Part shown: one piece after another, positions 42,431 through 52,630 of the stretch | Layout of the letters: every line of letters starts with the position of its first letter | Position numbering within the stretch: position 1 is the stretch's first letter | Assembly (NCBI RefSeq): GCF_018991925.1 | Contig: NW_024737042.1 | Location: 17,193,678-17,257,677, forward strand | Direction of reading: 5' to 3' | DNA length: 64,000 nt | Source: Homarus americanus | Lineage: Eukaryota > Arthropoda > Malacostraca > Decapoda > Nephropidae | Notes under the pieces: generated by a model | What the model was told of the DNA's origin: nothing | Seen by the model: the letters and a program-made list of their open reading frames with translations, nothing else | Databases searched by the model: none | Made by a program: the position numbers and the translations under genes

Positions 42431-43113
42431 AGTCGACTTGTGAAAGAGACCGAGGGATACTTGTAAGCCCGGACCTACGGCCTAGAAAACAGTGCGTTAA
42501 TGTTCGAAATAAGGCGAACAGAGTATTGGGTTTTATATCTAGAAGTGTAAGTAATAAGAGTGCAGAGGTCTTATTGTAACTATATCTTGCGCTAGTCAGG
42601 CCGCACCTCGATATGCAGTTCAGTTCTGGTGCCCTTATTATAGAATGGATATCAATTCACTAGAGTCGGTGCAGCGAAGAATGACGAAAATGATTCTGGG
42701 ACTTAGAAACCTTCCATATCAGGATAGGTTAAAGAAACTAAACTTGCATTCCCTAGAAAGACGAAGAGTGCGGGGAGATATGATAGAAGTATTTAAATGG
42801 GTGAAAGGAATCAATAAAGGGGATATAGATAAAGTTCTTATAATATCCGAGCAGGATAGGACTCGGAGCAACGGATTCAAGTTGGATAAGTTTAGGTTTA
42901 GGAGGGAGATAGGAAGAAACTGGTTCACAAATAGGGTGGTGGACGAGTGGAGCAAGCTTAGCAACTATGTAATGGGTGCTGGAACGCTGGAAAGTTTCAA
43001 AGGGAGACTGGATAGATTCATGGATGATAGAGAGTGGTAGTAACTCTCGACAGGAGCTGCCATGCACAGGCCAACCAGCCTATTGCAGACTCCGTATTTT
43101 CTTATGTTCTTAT
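42431..43113 (+). pseudogene. Family B LINE, 3' part resumed after insertion
   Basis: Continues with STCERDRGILVSPDLRPRKQ and NKANRVLGFISRSVSNKS, with a stop and small indels to about 42640. An open stretch of 131 codons follows (42645-43040: LESVQRRMTKMILGLRNL to RLDRFMDDREW). The 3' UTR contains CACAGGCCAACCAGCCTATTGCAG and ends in TTTTCTTATGTTCTTAT (43097-43113), the tail shared with families A and C. Confidence 0.88.
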
Positions 43114-44880
43114 AGAAACCTAGTATCTACACATTCCACATGTCGTGGAATTCCTCCCCAGAGTGACTGGAATGGAGAGCCTTGTTGCATCAACAATTAC
43201 TTATTAATAATCAGCAAATTTGGGCTAGGCAAGTACCCAGGTAACTCTGTTAAGACCTACTGTATCGCTCTCTCTCTCTTGTTCGAAGTACTATACTTAA
43301 ACGATCATCCAGCTTGGGTGTTCCTCAGAGTGTTGTCACTGCTGGGGGACACCAGTCAAAGATCAGCTCTGGGGGCAAGTGGACGTGTACATGTTATATC
43401 CTCCTGTGCCTGGTTAACATTCTCAAGTTTGCAAGAATTCATGACGATTATGACAAGTTGAGGGCTGCAGCGGCCGGGTGGAAACAGAGTTGCTGGTTTG
43501 GTTTGAAACACTCCCAGTCCACTCTGCTGTAAATGGGGAAGTGAGGAGGAGTGCCGGCCACGTCATACATCTGGGCGATACACAGCACTTGAGACAACGT
43601 ATCACAGGTCACAACATTGCTTTCACTGCTACGTTATGGCAGGATCGCCACAGCTGCTTCCGAACGAAGTGAGCATTACTGACAACAGCTTAATAAAAGC
43701 CGTGGACAATAACTGTAAAAACAGATAATTATCAACAGACACAAAGTAATTACTTATAAGTGATGAGATAAATTAATTTCACCCTGGGTAAGGAAAGGCT
43801 GTTGATAAGACCGTAATTAAGTTATAAAGGGAACGGCCATGCGAAAGGCCGAGTGATTTTTTTAATTATTGGTTATTTAATTATTATGGTGGCTCGAGGT
43901 TGTGGATTATCATTGTTAAGTTCGTTCATTAATATTTTGTCATTTTTCCATCTGGTATTTTGAATATTCATTCTTATTTAGTTAATCGACGTTTTGGTAA
44001 TTTCAAATCTCCAAGCCGATTTCCCGATAACTGAAATGATAATTTAAAAATGTTAGGTTATTAGTGAAGCATCCCTAAATAATGTGACAAATACTTGAGC
44101 TTCCACTTAACAATCTATCAGATTTGTTAACTTCGAAAGTGACAATTAAGATAATTCAGTTCAGTTCGAGTTGGTGTGGCGTACACGAGTATAATATTCG
44201 TTTAAAGACCACAGCTTACCAAACTTAGCCTGTACATGCCTTTACACACACATTCACTCCTATTATAAATATTCTACCTATATATATATCTTCTATACGA
44301 GTTTTGTCTCATTATAGATGAATGTGACGTCACTCGTATCAACCTGATCCATGCAGAAGTGATATGTTATATGGCTTTACATATAACGTGTTATAGTCAT
44401 TCTTAGTCAATAATTTACAAGATATGAGTTAAATGTAACCATTAACAAAATACTGTAAGTCTTGCCTGTGAGAGCTACACTTGCCTCTCCACTGTTTGTC
44501 ATCAACACAATTTTCTTATGTATTAAATTGAATTGAAACAGTTTATTTAGCCAGAAGAACACAGATACTGAGTGGATAATAATAACAATATTAACATGGC
44601 TGAGCCAGTTGAGAACCTGAGCTCTCTTCTTGGCACCTAATATATTCTGTACATTTATCTCAAGGAAGTATTATGTAACATTTAGTATCATCTGGAATAG
44701 TACACATAGCATTATGGTAATAAGAACATCTCAGAATGTTTCCACGGTTATCACTTCAATATTTATATATTTTATTTACTTATTTTATTTTGTATTATAA
44801 GTATATACATAAATTACAGTGGAATTGAAAAACATAAATATAATGGGGAAGCAGTACAACATGGGTTGTACAGTATTACC
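43114..44880. other. Unassigned intergenic DNA
   Basis: No recognisable gene or element. The short open frames at 43300-43670 have no motif. Confidence 0.5.
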
Positions 44881-44940
44881 AAAATGGGGAGAGTGATACC
44901 AAAATGGGGAGAGTGATACCAAAATGGGGAGAGTGATAAA
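44881..44940. repeat. 20-bp unit in three perfect tandem copies
   Basis: AAAATGGGGAGAGTGATACC is present three times, the last copy merging into LINE coding sequence (TKMGRVINSDS). It sits exactly at the 5' truncation point of the family C fragment. Confidence 0.93.
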
Positions 44941-45796
44941 TTCAGACAGTGACTTTGAACACCTTCAAAGAGATCTAGATACCTTACATGAGTGGTCAGT
45001 AGACTGGCAAATGAATTTTAATACTGATAAATGCAAGGTACTACAGATAGGGAAGACGAATACAAACGTTAAGTATAAACTAGGTAACACGGAAATAGAA
45101 AACTCAGTTTGTGAAAAAGATCTAGGTGTATTTGTTAACAACGATTTGAAAACCTAGAAAATAATGTATTAGCGTTCGCAAATAAGGCAAACAGGATTCT
45201 TTGGGTTCATATCTAGGTCTGTGAGTAACAGAACTGCTGGACGTTATCTTGAAATCCTTTACCTAGCATTAGTGAGGCCACACATGGATTATGCGGTTCT
45301 GCTCCTGGGTGTCCTTATTATAGAATGGACACAGATTCTTTGAGAGAGTACAAAGAAGAATGACAAAATGATCCATAATATTAGAAACCTCCTATATGAA
45401 GAAAGACTGAAAAGCTTAGGGCTTACATTCATTAGAGAGGCGTAGAGTTAGGGAGATATGATAGGAGGTGTACAAGTAAGGAATTAACAAGGGTAAAATG
45501 GAAGATGTTCTGAAGCCCAGTAATAACGAAATAACTAGAACAAATGGCTTTTAAATTAGATAAATTCCGATTCAGAAAGGATATAGCAAGCACTGGTTTG
45601 GTAATAGAGTTGTATATGTGGAATAGGCTACCGGAGTGCTATAGTAGGATCGGGGACGCTAGGGAGCTTCAAGACGAAGTTGGATAGGCAATATGGAAGT
45701 GCTGGATGGTGTGAAAGGGATCTTGCCCTGTATGGGCCAGTCGGCCTCCCCTGCAGTATCCCAATTTTCTATGTTCTTATGTTCTTATGTTCTATT
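44881..45796 (+). pseudogene. CR1-like LINE family C, 3' fragment
   Basis: 44924-45157 encodes the region after the catalytic FADD motif (MGRVINSDSDFEHLQRDL, WQMNFNTDKCKVLQIG, CEKDLGVFVNNDL). The rest of the thumb and C-terminal region is recognisable to about 45700 but broken by several one-base indels. The 3' UTR TGGGCCAGTCGGCCTCC leads to a tail of TTCTATGTTCTTATGTTCTTATG (45766-45796). Sequence differs clearly from families A and B. It is 5'-truncated and inactive. Confidence 0.87.
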
Positions 45797-45922
45797 AAAG
45801 GAACAAGAGGACAGAGCTGTCAGATTATGTCTAGTTACAAAATATGTTTATTGTAATGGTAATTTCTTATCTATTTACATGATAATTTCAAATAAAACGG
45901 TTTTAATGGTAATAATAAGATC

Positions 45923-46114
<192 letters not shown>

Positions 46115-46188
46115 GGTATTACAAGAAATATTAATACTTAGACAATAGATATCTTTTAAGATATGATTTAAAGGAAGGGAGAGTAGTC

Positions 46189-47382
46189 TTAGCTCGGATA
46201 TGTGGGTGTAAGTTTTTCCACACCTTCAGACCATGATAATTTATGGAGGTCGGGGACTGAGAAGAGCGCATGGGGGGGTCTTAGTAGCTCTGGGTGCCTT
46301 AAGATGTATCTCTGATTATTCCGGAACTGGAAATAATTATTGTCAAGCGAGTGATTGGTGGATTTGTAAACAAAGAGGGCACAGCAGTAGGTGTTAATAT
46401 CTTCGAATTTTAACATTATAAATTTAGCAAATTTTTCGTTTGTGTGATCTGTTTTTTTTTCAAGTAGGTTATTGTCCGAACAACTCTCTTTTGTTCAGTA
46501 ACCAGGGATTGTGTTTTTAAAGAGCCAGAGGCCCCCATAGTGTGTGAAAGTGCATCAGGTGTTGGTAAACAAGCTCATGATAGATTTCTTTCATTACTGT
46601 GAGAGTGAGTGACTGTCGAGTGTATATACATGATACTGCACTGTTTTTTACTTTACTGTGAATGACTTGTATGTGGTTTCTCCAGTTAAGTTTCTCATCA
46701 ACAATAACTCCGAGGAATTTAGTATTTTGTTCGCGTTTGAGGACTGTATTACCAAGGTACAGTGGGTCCAAGTCTGGGGTCAAGTTTCTCCTTCTATGAA
46801 AGATCGTGTAGTGGGTTTTCACAAGGTTAAGGTCAGTTTATTACGTATTACCCAGGTCCTGACTTTAGTCAATTCAATGTTCATAGTTCTCATCAAAGAA
46901 TGGAGGTCTGAGGTGCTGGCATAGAGATTACTATCGTCTGCAAATAAGTTGTATTTTATGAGTGTGCTGGCGTGGACTATGTCGTTTATGTACAACAAAA
47001 ACAGTACTGGATGGAGAATGGAACCTTGGGGAACGCCATACAAGATTGGCGAGGAGTCAAATTGGTGATTATTATGGCAGACATACTGCTTCCTGTTGGA
47101 CGGATATGAGGTAAACCAATTGTGGGGTAGGCCCCTAACGCCGTAATGTTCAAGCTTTGAAAAGAGGATGGTATGGTCGACAGTATCGAAGGCTTTAGAG
47201 AGGTCCAAGAATATACCGACTGTGAACTGAATGTCATCAAAGGAATTTAAGATGTCATTAGTAAAGGATAGCAGAGCACTCTCAGTCGACTTTCTAGCTC
47301 TAAATCCAACTGGGAGTCTGTAAAGATGTTATTGGCATTGCAGAAGGAATTTAGTCTACTACATGCTAGCTTTTCCAGTATC
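46189..47382 (-). pseudogene. RT (motif A onward) and C-terminal region of the 46-51 kb LINE
   Basis: Begins directly at the Harbinger junction with KILEKLACSRLNSFCN, then a frame-broken fingers region. The frame 47208-46819 follows: FLDLSKAFDTVDHTIL (motif A), GVPQGSILHPVLFLLYINDI (motif B, with His where Gly is usual) and the catalytic NLFADDSNLY. A frameshift near 46820 leads to 46822-46517 (NTKFLGVIVDEKLNWRNHI thumb motif), and another to 46416-46189. Inactive through frameshifts and the insertion. Confidence 0.87.
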
Positions 47383-48437
47383 TTAAGGCCCGTCCACACG
47401 ATCGAGCAGTGCCCGGCGGGCACGCGCTAAATACCCATTATCTGGCAAAATTGGCGTCGAGAGAAATCATGGTCCGCCTGCCTGGTGGACAGATGACCTG
47501 TGAAAATAGAATCCATGCTCAGAAACTTATATAAGAGGTTCTTTATCTGGGGAAACTAGGCAGGCTTTCCTCATCAACGATGATTATACAAGAGTAATCT
47601 ATTAATTAAGAGTGTTGGATAATTCCAACTATCGTTATGTCCTTACAACTAGTGGCAAACACACAATGATAATTGTGTGCTGTTAAACCTGGTACTGTGG
47701 ACATTTATTTTTTTTTTATTTACATATAAGCATGTAGGTATATAATTTTTGATTGACGTGTCTTATTTTGTGGAGAGGGTCTTAAAATCTTTAATTGCAT
47801 ACTACATACGTTGGGGTGTATGTAATTATTATGTGAAATAAAGTTTGTCTTTATACAAGTTGTGTCAATCATCAATATCTTATTTGCAAACAACCTAGTG
47901 CCCCAAACAGGTCCATCATGTATCACATGTGTATGGCAGGGTTACCCCCTTCACAAATACTAATTTGTTTTAATATAATTTTCATTATTAATAATCGATA
48001 AAACCAGAAAACCGACATTCCTATAATATTGTCATTAATATTCAACATTACACAAGCCTGCAATACAAGACACGTGTTATTATTGGGACCTCACGTGACT
48101 GTCAAAAACAGCTGATCACTACGCCACCGCTGACCTCGGGGGTCGGGGTCCTCAAGTCGGTGAGGTATGAACAGATATACTGACAGAACGTATGCTAGCA
48201 CTTTGTAAAACCTGAGTTAAGTACTGCAAATGTGATACGTATATGTTTCCCGGTCGGTCCAGATGTCCAGTGTATAACCAAATAAGCTTATGTAATGTAC
48301 AATACATTATTGGCTTGGCAATAAACGGGAAATTGTTTATGTATTATGTAATGAGGACATTCGTGTGTGTTCTTCGTTCCTGCCGCTCTCCTCACTCTAG
48401 TCCCATAGCTTCCTGTTTATGCATATCATAATTCTAA

Positions 48438-48885
48438 CTATTATTCAATGAATTTGTATGTACTACAAATCTCACATGCAAGTAATCTTCCTTGAGTACT
48501 TCATACATGGCTTGACAAGTTGCAGGTATTATGCCAGACAAACTTTGTTTTGATATCCTCGTTCTATACTGAAGTGACGTGTAGGTGCACCCAGTTGAAA
48601 GATATATGAGCGTTGTCTCTAGACGAGCCTCTGCAGATATACTCTCCCTCATATAGGTATCCTGTTTTTTTATATATGGTTCCACCTTCGCTAGAAGTTT
48701 GTAAATGGTGTTGTGTCCATTCTCATGTAATTGGTGAAGTCTTGCTCATGTCCATCTTGCAGTTCACGTAAAATCGTGGCTTGACTTCCCAATACTTTTC
48801 TTCGACCTAACCACTCTTTGCACCATTCCCTTTTCTGCATTTGGTTCTTCTTTTTGCACATAGCAGCAATTATTATAGTACACAA
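48438..48885 (-). pseudogene. HARBI1/ALP1-like transposase, N-terminal remnant
   Basis: The minus-strand frame 48885-48691 gives KREWCKEWLGRRKVLGSQ, ILRELQDGHEQDFTNYMRMD and TPFTNF. A one-base loss at about 48690 shifts the frame, and 48685-48434 continues with KVEPYIKKQDTYMRESISAE, RLETTLIYLSTGCTYTSLQY, ISKQSLSGIIPATCQAMYEV and LKEDYLH. This is the helical N-terminal half typical of PIF/Harbinger nucleases. The sequence after YLH reads GTGAG, a plausible splice donor. No DDE catalytic domain can be seen in 47390-48430, so the second exon has apparently been deleted. Confidence 0.83.
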
Positions 48886-49024
48886 CGCTATGCTCTTCGG
48901 CGATTATTCCTGCGACACACCATGGTGATCGTACCGCACCCGCCACTGCCGACCACCTACTAGTTACCGGCGCCCGACTATGATTGCCGCCAACCACCCC
49001 CCTGTGTGTACAACAACACACAGG

Positions 49025-49047
49025 CTTTGCCCGGTAAACGGGCAAAG
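49025..49047. repeat. Perfect subterminal hairpin inside the Harbinger right end
   Basis: CTTTGCCCG-GTAAA-CGGGCAAAG, a 9-bp stem with a 5-base loop, directly internal to the right terminal inverted repeat. Confidence 0.9.
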
Positions 49048-49085
49048 CCCGCCGGGCACTGCTCGACCGTGTGGACGGGGCTTAA

Positions 49086-49960
49086 CTCAAGGCTGGAAGG
49101 ACTAATATGGGGCAGTAATTCCTAAAAAGACCTTTGTCCCCAGATTTTTTATAAGCTGGGTGAACTTTAGCAATTTTCAGTTTATCCGGAAAGACACCAC
49201 TAGTGAAGGAGGAGTTACAAATGTGTAAGAGAACAGGTAGTAATACGTGGGCATCTTTGGATATTTTTATGATGGCCGGTAATTCATCTGCTGTGACAGG
49301 GGATAAGAACAGCTCATTTTGCTGTCTGTTTTGCAGGTAGGCTCTAAATTCCTTATGGTGATCAGGGATGCTCTCTGCAAGATTTTTGCCAATATTAATA
49401 AAATATTCATTGCAGTGGTTGGCAATGAGGGAGGGTTCCGTTACAACTGAATCATTTATCATAAAAGCTGAGTGGGGGGCCGAAGGCTGAGTGTTCCTGT
49501 TCTGAATAGAATTTATGACTTTCCAGGTTTTCTTACTGTCGCCTCATACTGACTGGAGCTTATTTGTATAATAGCTACGTCTGGCATATCTAACTGCTTG
49601 AGTTACTCGATTTCTGATACTTCGGTAAGCATCACCGAAAGTTTTGCTTTTTTATGCAAATTCCCTTTGGAGTTTGTGTTTTTCTTTTATCATTATCTTA
49701 ATTTCGCTTGTGATATAGGGTTTGGAAATGGATACAGTTTTCACTAACTTTAGTCTTGAGGGGAAGCATTTACCAAAGCAAGCATTGAAGATGCAAGAGA
49801 AGTTGCAGATGTTCACGTTAGGGTTGTCGGAGGCATAAACAAGATCCCACTTAGCATTCATTAGGTTGTTTTAAAAAAGGAGCATGTTGTCGGTGCAGTC
49901 GTCTCTGTATTGTATTAAGACTCTACTAGACCTTTCAGGTTTTGTGGCTGTTTTATACAT
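49086..49960 (-). pseudogene. Linker and RT N-terminus of the 46-51 kb LINE
   Basis: 49861-49652 encodes the linker (NAKWDLVYASDNPNVNICNF, ISKPYITSEIK). 49462-49082 encodes the pre-RT region (NEYFINIGKNLAESIPDHHKEF, FLSPVTADELPAIIKISKD) and fingers (SGVFPDKLKIAKVHPAYKKSGDK, FRNYCPILVLPALS). At that point the Harbinger TTAA supplies the stop. The usual NYRPISVLPA has become NYCPILVLPA. Frameshifts separate the two parts. Confidence 0.85.
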
Positions 49961-50846
49961 GGCAAAAACTGGGAAGTGATCTGAGATATTGTTATAAATA
50001 ATTCCACTTGCAAGATTGTTAGAAATGTTGTTAGTTCAGATATGATCTATCACAGTGGCAAAGGTGGCAGCTACTCTAGTGCAGGGGTTCTTAACCTGGG
50101 GTCCATGGATGGGCTTCAGGGGGTCCGTGAAGGTCACATAAAAATTTAACATTTATATTCACTATACTTTGTGTATGTCATACACTGTATGAGACAATGA
50201 ATTTTCAATAAAATAAAGTATATTCATTGCATGCAAAGTTGTGTTTATGTGCTTATGTGCCCATAGCTTTCACCAGATTCTCAAAGGGGTCCGTGACTCA
50301 AAAAAGGTGAAGAACCACTGCTCTAGTGGGCTTGGTTATAGTGTTGAAGAAGAGCTTAGAATGACAGGTAGCAAGACGGTCCATTACTGAGGTGTCGGTT
50401 TCTGATTTTAATAGATCAAGGTTGAAATCTCCTGCAATGTAGCAAAGTTTCCTTTCTGAACTTATGAAAGAGAAAAGCTCTGAAAATTTATCAAGAAAAT
50501 TTCTTACACTAGTGTGGGGTCTTCTGTTGATTACTCCTACTAGGATATTTCGTTTGTCGTTACGTAATTCAGTGAAAACACTCTCCATGAACTCCTCCTG
50601 AACCTTTAAATCATCTCTTATAGAAGTGTTATACTTGATATCAACATATAGGGCGACACCACCACTGTGTCGTGACGTGTTGACGCAGTGTCTATTATAA
50701 TTAGGAATGTTATACAAATGTTCAATATCGTTAGTGAGTTTGGTCTCACAGAACCCAAGTATATCAAATTTATGGGCAATAGAAGACATACACTGATCTA
50801 AAAAGGTATCTAGATGAAGGGTGTAAGGGCGGGTGTTTTCCAACAC
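49961..50846 (-). pseudogene. APE-type endonuclease of the 46-51 kb LINE, split by an hAT MITE
   Basis: 50846-50329 is open: NTRPYTLHLDTFLDQ, then ILGFCETKL (catalytic Glu, residue 34), SGGVALYVDI, and CYIAGDFNLDLL (GDFN at residues 139-142). The MITE interrupts after ITKPTRA. On the far side ISDHFPVF, the Ser-Asp-His motif, is encoded near 49968-49990. The Met at 50846 is probably internal to the ORF, since the asparagine motif lies right at this end. Confidence 0.85.
50082..50320. mobile_element. hAT-superfamily MITE with 8-bp target duplication
   Basis: A 239-bp non-coding element. The left end is CAGGGGTTCTTAACCTGGGG, and the right end reverse-complemented is CAGTGGTTCTTCACCTTTTT. Both sides carry CTCTAGTG (50074-50081 and 50321-50328), a perfect 8-bp duplication as expected for hAT transposition. 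Subterminal GGGGTCCGTGA blocks repeat near both ends. It interrupts a LINE endonuclease. The terminal sequences resemble the Charlie/SPIN-type MITEs known from vertebrates (memory, not a search). Confidence 0.93.
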
Positions 50847-50850
50847 TTAC

Positions 50851-52386
50851 CCCACCCTTAGCTTACTTACTTCTCTTGTTCTAGTTCTTACTCTTACTCA
50901 GTTCTTTTTGGTAGCATGGACATTCTTTTGGTACCATGGTCGAGGGTCTAGGCACATGGGTATGGTAATTCTGGTATCAAGTCACTTGGACGGAAATAAA
51001 TGTAAAATACTGTGGGAGAAATGAATACACCTAAAATACTCTAAGAACAAATTTATTAAAAAGAAATCAGAGGGAAAAAGCGGTATTATTTACATATAAC
51101 TACCAGGCTCAACTCCTGGGCTTATTGCTGACTCAGTACTTCCTTCTTTACTTATTTTCTTATTTACTTATTTTCTTATTTATTTACTCAACAGTAATTA
51201 CTCAGATCTTACACTCTTACTGCACACAACCTTACTGGTGTGACATTACATTACATAGCAGGACCAGTTCCTTGGCCCTACTCACAATACATGGCACTCC
51301 TTGTACATTACTTTACTACTCACACCTACTGGTGGTACGTGGCATTACAGTACAGATACAAGACTTTACTCCGAGTCCGAAGTGGACAACTGTACTTCTC
51401 ACACATTACAAGGTATTTCACATCACTTACTGACTGTTGGTAGTGCATATCAGATGCACTCACAACATATACGTTAATACAGAAACCAGCAGATACATGG
51501 GTCCACTACCCAACATGGGATAATTATTTCCTGCTAATTATCTCCAACATACATATTACAACACACTCTGCTGACATATAACTTCCAGGGAGTATCCCAG
51601 GGTAGAACACTGAGATTCACGATCGTTGTTGTGGTCTGTGGTAGCCAGACACATGGCGAGTCTAGGGTCTGGCACTACGAGGCAGTTGAGCACATTACTC
51701 AGGCCGCATCGGTGCCATCGTCTCATATATTGATCCCTGCTGAGTATCTCCTACATCCAGGGCAGTTGTTGAATGATCCAAGAGTCACAATTGGATCTGG
51801 GGACAAACGTTGGAGCAAGTGTCAGGGGACGGACTGGGAGGCATGAACAACACAATCATAACAAATCTGGGATCGACAGACATATTTACGTTATATTACT
51901 TCTTACACTGGGTGAATGACAATTCAACTGTTGAAGCATGAACACTGATGAACACTGATATTCACTACAATTGATTGAATCAAAACTGAATGGCTACACA
52001 TAAACATACCTGGGGACAAACGTTGGAGCGGCGTCAGGGGACGCTCGCCCTGCGTAATGCGATGGTATATATATCCCTGAGTTGCCAGCGATCGCTACTC
52101 ACGGAATGACAGAAATTTCAAACAAACTAACTATTACTCATTCAAAGATGACCCTCAGTTGACAAAGGTCTGGCGAATTACTTGAGTTGATTTACACAGA
52201 CTAATTCAAGATCGAGCTTCCTAGGAGAAAGCGGAATAACAACTGATCGACAACTGTCGTCTTCACAAAGGCGGGACACTGGGAGGGAACACAAGTGTAG
52301 CGTCTATGGGGAAAAACACGTCTTCTTCTCAGGGGTTGCTAACCCACTCATGTTTTGCGGTCGTGGAGTTTAATAAGAATCATTAG
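50851..52386. other. Unassigned DNA between LINE fragments
   Basis: No domain recognised on either strand. CTGGGGACAAACGTTGGAGC followed by GTCAGGGGACG occurs twice, at about 51798 and 52012. It could be an unrecognised element inserted near LINE sequence, but I could not define ends or a duplication. Confidence 0.4.
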
Positions 52387-52625
52387 TTAAAACAGATTAG
52401 CAGTCAACGTGACCATGACAAGGGGAATACTGCTGTTGTTATGGCTAATTAAGGAGAAGGAATGAGTTAGTAGAAGACTAGAACTAAACTCGGGAGAGTC
52501 AGGAATGTAATAGTTACAGTTGGGGTTGGTGTAACCCAGTGAGTTTTGTAGAAAGGCATTAGGATCGATATGAGGGAGTATTGTGTCGACACCATGGGTA
52601 AAGGGGGTGTAACACATACGATCTA
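52387..52625 (-). pseudogene. Possible 5' part of a LINE ORF2 (upstream of endonuclease)
   Basis: The minus frame 52625-52387 reads YTPFTHGVDTILPHIDPNAF, NYYIPDSPEF and LTHSFSLISHNNSSIPL. SLISHN.xSIPL matches the start of the endonuclease domain in Jockey/CR1-group LINEs, and the preceding part resembles the ORF2 leader. It may come from the same family as the 46-51 kb element. Sequence after PL is not recognised and a stop follows. Confidence 0.45.
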
Positions 52626-52630
52626 GCAAT

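Larger units (their letters stand above)
47387..49081 (-). mobile_element. PIF/Harbinger-like DNA transposon, internally deleted
   Basis: A 1695-bp element with 34-bp terminal inverted repeats matching at about 32 positions. The left end is GGCCCGTCCACACGATCGAG and continues AGTGCCCGGCGGG. The right end, reverse-complemented, is GCCCCGTCCACACGGTCGAG with the same continuation. TTAA flanks both sides (47383-47386, 49082-49085); Harbinger duplications are usually TWA, which lies within this. It splits the RT gene of a LINE. The transposase N-terminal exon is recognisable but the catalytic part is not, so it is non-autonomous. Confidence 0.87.

Noticed and set aside
47387..49081. piggyBac element because of TTAA flanks
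   Set aside because: The encoded remnant matches HARBI1-type transposase N-termini and the terminal repeats are long; piggyBac protein features are absent.
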